Shown: in pieces, positions 31,657 through 35,238 of the stretch
Numbering within the stretch: position 1 is the stretch's first letter
Layout of the letters: each line of letters starts with the position of its first letter
Source of the DNA: Priapulus caudatus
Taxonomy: Eukaryota; Priapulida; Priapulimorpha; Priapulimorphida; Priapulidae
Length of the DNA: 35,238 nt
Direction: 5' to 3'
NCBI RefSeq assembly: GCF_000485595.1
Contig: NW_014579267.1
Coordinates: 1-35,238, forward strand
Made by a program: the position numbers and the translations under genes
The notes under the pieces: generated by a model
Seen by the model: the letters and a program-made list of their open reading frames with translations, nothing else
Databases searched by the model: none
Told to the model about the DNA's origin: nothing

Positions 31657-32017
31657 GGGTAACATCCCAGTTGGCCTACTCCCATTTCGCCTACACCCAT
31701 TTCGCCTACTCCCATTTCGTCTACTCTCAGAATCGGCAATATTCCCATTTCGCCTACTCCCATTATATGCTACTGTATTTTCTATTTTTGTCAAGTTGTG
31801 CTCTCATTATTTGTACGTATGTTTTTCTTCTGGTTCCTGTAGTCTATGTATGCCAATCAAAACGATATTTTATTATTTATAAATGATTATTTAGTGAACA
31901 AACCGATCGTAGACGAAATGGGAATGGGGTAGATTTTGAGCGTAGACGAATTGCGAGTAGGCCAACTGGGAATTTTGCTGTAGGCAAAATGGGAGTAGGC
32001 CAACCGGGAATAAACCC
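31657..32017. mobile_element. 361-bp TIR element with 6-bp target duplication
   Basis: The left end GGGTAACATCCCAGTTGGCC and the right end, read inward, GGGTTTATTCCCGGTTGGCC continue as CTACTCCCATTT(C/T)GCC. They are flanked by TTACAA at 31651-31656 and 32018-32023. Subterminal CCCATTTCGCCTACT repeats occur in tandem near the left end. No transposase. The superfamily is not recognised. Confidence 0.7.
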
Positions 32018-32239
32018 TTACAAGTGCATGTAAATGCGAATCTCTGTTGTGTATAGAAGAACCTACGGTGCTTTCACTGGCGGTAGGTTTGCCCTTTTGA
32101 TTTCTTTAAATGATTTATTATGTACGACGTATAAAATAATAAAATACACCGACGAGATACATAGAGTAAAGATCTACATGAAATTGCAGTTTTACGTCAT
32201 GGTTGGGAATGTGACTTAGTTTACTTGATCCGTCGTTGT
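31964..32239 (+). repeat. 276-bp direct duplicate, copy A
   Basis: Spans the right 54 bases of the 361-bp TIR element and 222 bases of flank. It reappears at 33328-33603 with one visible mismatch (CATGGTTGGG here, CATGATTGGG there). Confidence 0.95.
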
Positions 32240-32289
32240 TGTTTTTTTGTTTTTGTTTTATTTAAAAAAAAATTAGAGATACTATTTAT

Positions 32290-32449
32290 ACTCTCGAGAT
32301 ACTATCTCGTTCCCACGAGATAATTATATCGTTCTCATGAGATATTGGGATAATTGCGATGTTAGGAGGATTGGGTTCGCTTTCATTAAAGGAGGGCAAT
32401 GTGTCTTCACCTTTCATAGAAACGTATTCCTGAGTATGTCCCGTATTTT
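32290..32449 (+). repeat. ATCTCG-TTCCC-CGAGAT hairpin block, copy A
   Basis: Short hairpin units (ATCTCGTTCCCACGAGAT) are followed by GATGTTAGGAGGATTGGGTT and TTCCTGAGTATGTCCCGT. The same order occurs at 34398-34567 with several substitutions. R copy 7 begins directly after it. Confidence 0.85.
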
Positions 32450-32450
32450 T

Positions 32451-33327
32451 TTAGCTCATCTGACGTAGTCAGATGCAGCTTGTAGAATCGCATGATCGTT
32501 CGTCCGTCCGTCCGGCCGTGCGTGCGTGCGTGCGTGCGTCAACAGTTGGGCACAAATCTTAACCGCTCGACGTATGGCGACGATATTCGGGACGGGGGGG
32601 GAGGGGGGTAATCCGAAAACGAGTTGGGATATCGAAGCTGGAGGTCAAGGGGTGTAAAAGAAGGGGGAACATTCCCTCCTTAACTTAAGGTATAGGGAGC
32701 AGGGGCGGATTTAGACCGTATTTGCCGTATTGGGAAATACGGTCTAGATTTCAAAGTGCCCTTCGAAATTTTGCGCTAAAAATACAGAAAACAATTTGAT
32801 GGAATTTGGCTATATTCTTTATTTGTTTTCTTTTTCTTCTGATTCATTGACAGGACTTGAAGGAAATAGAAACTTTACATGGTAACAAAACTAGCTTTTA
32901 TATCTGAAAAAGAAAGTGCTTGAATCATTCTGCATTAATTGCTGGTATGCAAAGCGCAGGCAAAATGAAGCAGAAATAAAATTCCAAATGGTTTTTAGCT
33001 ATTGCTGCTTGACTAAATGTGTGCTCAAATGGTGCTCATTTTTGTGCCCAGTGACCCTTGAAATTTTGAAATTTCAGGGGGGAGGCCTCCCAGACCCCCC
33101 GCCATGTGCTTCCGCGCCTGACGGCGCCCACTGTGGGGTGGTGTGCCCTTAAAATCTGGAAAAATACTGTCTAGCTTCAGCCCTGGATCCGCCCCTGGGG
33201 AGGAAATGCAGAATTGCGGCACAAATCTAAACGGCTCGATCTAGGCTCGTGATAGTCGGTGTATAGCATCATGGTAGGAAAAGCCATCACTGTGCCGAAA
33301 TTGGAGGTCACAGGTCAAAGGTCAATA
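32451..33327 (+). mobile_element. R repeat copy 7, interrupted and truncated
   Basis: Head TTAGCTCATCTGACGTAGTC, long GTCC/GTGC core (about 32499-32539), the GTTGGGCACAAATCTTAACC block, then a 498-bp insertion at 32700-33197. The R sequence resumes (GGGAGGAAATGCAGAATTGC) and runs to a triple AGGTCA array at 33305-33324. It is cut off at GGTCAA by the start of the second 276-bp duplicate; the whole 3' module is missing. Confidence 0.75.
32700..33197. mobile_element. 498-bp hAT-like non-autonomous element nested in R copy 7
   Basis: The left end CAGGGGCGGATTTAG and the right end, read inward, CAGGGGCGGATCCAG are flanked by GGGAG at 32695-32699 and 33198-33202. Deleting the element and one GGGAG restores TATAGGGAGGAAATGCAG, as in other R copies. 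CAGGGGCGGA-type ends are hAT-like and a 5-bp target duplication would fit the hAT5 group. Open frames inside have no transposase motifs. Confidence 0.75.
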
Positions 33328-33603
33328 AACTGGGAATTTTGCTGTAGGCAAAATGGGAGTAGGCCAACCGGGAATAAACCCTTACAAGTGCATGTAAATG
33401 CGAATCTCTGTTGTGTATAGAAGAACCTACGGTGCTTTCACTGGCGGTAGGTTTGCCCTTTTGATTTCTTTAAATGATTTATTATGTACGACGTATAAAA
33501 TAATAAAATACACCGACGAGATACATAGAGTAAAGATCTACATGAAATTGCAGTTTTACGTCATGATTGGGAATGTGACTTAGTTTACTTGATCCGTCGT
33601 TGT
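33328..33603 (+). repeat. 276-bp direct duplicate, copy B
   Basis: Nearly identical to 31964-32239, same orientation, offset 1,364 bp. It begins in the middle of a TIR element end, so it was not moved by that element's own transposition. Confidence 0.95.
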
Positions 33604-34397
33604 GTTTAGGAAAAGCTGCACTAGCATGCAAATACACTATCATGAGAAAAATTATATACACACAGTTTCCGAAATTCAGATGCATAATACGCACAATCAA
33701 AAGTAAGTAGTCTCCGTGTCTGAGGCCCTAGCCTAAATGAATGATTTTATTCTATTATTTGGTATATGCATTCAATGATTATTTATGTATATTAGCTGTC
33801 GTTCTTTCATGCCAAAATCTATGAGCAGCTTGTCTGGAAGTCACGGGTCCTGATAAAAAAAACAATTATGGCAAGCTACTCGCTAGTATGTGGTCTATAT
33901 TTTTAATTAATGATTCGAACAAAATCACAATCAAAATTAGTTTTTATGTATATTGGACATGCGTAAACACATCCCATTATGCTTCACGATTTTATGGAAA
34001 TTCAAGAAAACTTGTAATCATATAACGATAAGTGAGGGATTGGGATGAAGGTTTTTCATGTCAAATGTTTGAGCAGGGCCATAGTTATAGCAGGCCCATA
34101 TAAAGAGAGATGATATTAAACGCTCTTCGCGCGTGCGACGCTCAATGACGTTCGGTGTCGGATGAATGACGTCACCCGACGTACGATATCAAGTGATACG
34201 AGGTCACTGATATCCCTGGTCACTAACGCCAAATGATGCTGCACGCGATGGCTTGTGATCGTGTAGTTAGTTATTCGTATGCCTTGCGTTGTGTTCCCAG
34301 GTTCCGCGTGCAGCAATCAATGTTCTCCTCCGCCGGTTGCGTGGGAGATGTGAGTGTCTTATGTACGGAGCCCGGGAAGGGACATGGGAAAATCTAT
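33604..34397. other. AT-rich intergenic DNA, nothing recognised
   Basis: No protein family, RNA or repeat recognised. The open frame crossing 34289-34606 is created by the hairpin block and the block that follows it. Confidence 0.4.
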
Positions 34398-34567
34398 TTT
34401 TTATCTCGTTCCCACGAGATATTATATCGTTCCCTCGAGATAATTATATCGTTCCCATGAGATATTGGGATAATTGGGATGTTAGGAGGATTGGGTTCGC
34501 TTTCATTAAAGGAGGGCAATGTGCCTTCACCTTTTATAGAAACCTATTCCTGAGTATGTCCCGTCTT
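34398..34567 (+). repeat. ATCTCG-TTCCC-CGAGAT hairpin block, copy B (without R)
   Basis: Three hairpin units followed by the same block as 32290-32449, ending CCTGAGTATGTCCCGTCTTT. Here the sequence continues into AAATACATAATTAC, whereas copy A continues into an R element. Confidence 0.85.
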
Positions 34568-34993
34568 TTTAAATACATAATTACTACAAAATGCGATTTC
34601 CTTTAGCAGTGAGTAGATATGCGCATTGACAAGTCTCTCTAATCAATCGCACATTTTAATGAGTTTTGGAATATTCTCTACGTTGTAGTTACTGAAATCA
34701 GTAACTGCGATCAACATTTCTCATATCTAGCTAGTCCTTGTGTATCCTGTGTGGTCACAACATGTTTATAATTTCAACAAAATTATATATGAATATTATT
34801 CGTTTGACACCATACACTGTTTCTCATGCGCGATACTAGGGCCATACAATGGCAACAACAAAATGTACAGAATCGGAATCTTGAGAACATTCCTATATCG
34901 TCTTCCTATTATAGCGCTTCTTCGTATTATGTAAGGTAGGCAACGTGCTTTAAATTTTGTATAGAACCATTTCCTGAGTGTGTCTTCTCGTTT

Positions 34994-35238
34994 TTAGCTC
35001 ATCTGACATAGTCAGATGCAGCTTGTAGAATCGCATGATCGTCCGTGCGTCCGTGCGTCCGTGCGTCCGTCCGTGCGTCCGTGCGTCCGTCCGTGCGTCC
35101 GTGCGTCCGTCCGTCAACAGTTGGGCACAAATCTTAACCGCTCGACGTACGGTCACGATATTCGGGACGTGGGGGGTAATTCGAAAACGAGTTTGGATGT
35201 CGAAGCTGGGGGTCAAAGGTCAAAGGTCAAAGGTCAAA
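34994..35238 (+). mobile_element. R repeat copy 8, cut by the window end
   Basis: Head TTAGCTCATCTGACATAGTC, a long GTCC/GTGC core (about 35040-35114), CAACAGTTGGGCACAAATC and three AGGTCA half-sites spaced by one base (35217-35236). The copy continues past the window. Its upstream flank (CATTTCCTGAGTGTGTCTTC) resembles the end of the hairpin block beside R copy 7. Confidence 0.8.

Noticed and set aside
31592-31886. Frames rich in HFAY or PFRL repeats
   Set aside because: Produced by the CCCATTTCGCCTACT subterminal repeats of the TIR element.
34289-34606. 105-aa open frame with ISFPRD repeats
   Set aside because: The repeats come from the ATCTCGTTCCC hairpin units, and the related block at 32290 does not keep the frame.

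Overview
The window is nuclear DNA from an invertebrate animal. Its coding exons are split by introns with GT..AG borders, a ribosomal protein gene carries H/ACA snoRNAs in its introns, and the intergenic DNA is packed with transposon remains (hAT, non-LTR retrotransposon, TTAA-target and TA-target elements, and a high-copy Helentron-like family). The protein families do not fix the phylum; an early-branching marine invertebrate such as a sponge is a guess. A 25-base N run and noisy repeat copies show that this is draft assembly.

Layout. 1-900: a minisatellite at the edge, then a decayed hAT element. 925-2298 (+): an apparently intronless gene for a mitochondrial mTERF-family protein. 2991-5873: two tandem copies of the dominant dispersed repeat, here called R; the first carries a nested TTAA-target element. 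6257-10607 (-): a complete six-exon RPL10 (uL16) gene reconstructed to 218 aa, with an AATAAA signal, a TATA-like box and a 5' TOP-like start. Its introns 1 and 4 each hold a copy of the same H/ACA-type snoRNA. 10608-13739: intergenic DNA with a LINE endonuclease fragment and R copy 3, which contains the N gap. 13861-28201 (+): nineteen coding exons of a sorting nexin 29 (SNX29) orthologue with RUN domain, basic motif, long lineage-specific linker, coiled coil and PX domain. Its 4.8-kb intron between 19616 and 24397 holds three R copies. 28202-35238: no recognised gene, but palindromes, hairpins, TIR elements, duplicated segments and two more R copies.

The three genes are unrelated housekeeping or trafficking genes: mitochondrial nucleic-acid binding, the large ribosomal subunit, and endosomal phosphoinositide binding. 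RPL10 and SNX29 are divergently transcribed about 3.3 kb apart. The most interesting signals are the duplicated intronic snoRNA with structure-preserving changes, the R family with (GTCY)n cores that disperses DR1-type nuclear-receptor half-site arrays, and several nested insertions whose empty sites can be read from sister copies in the same window.
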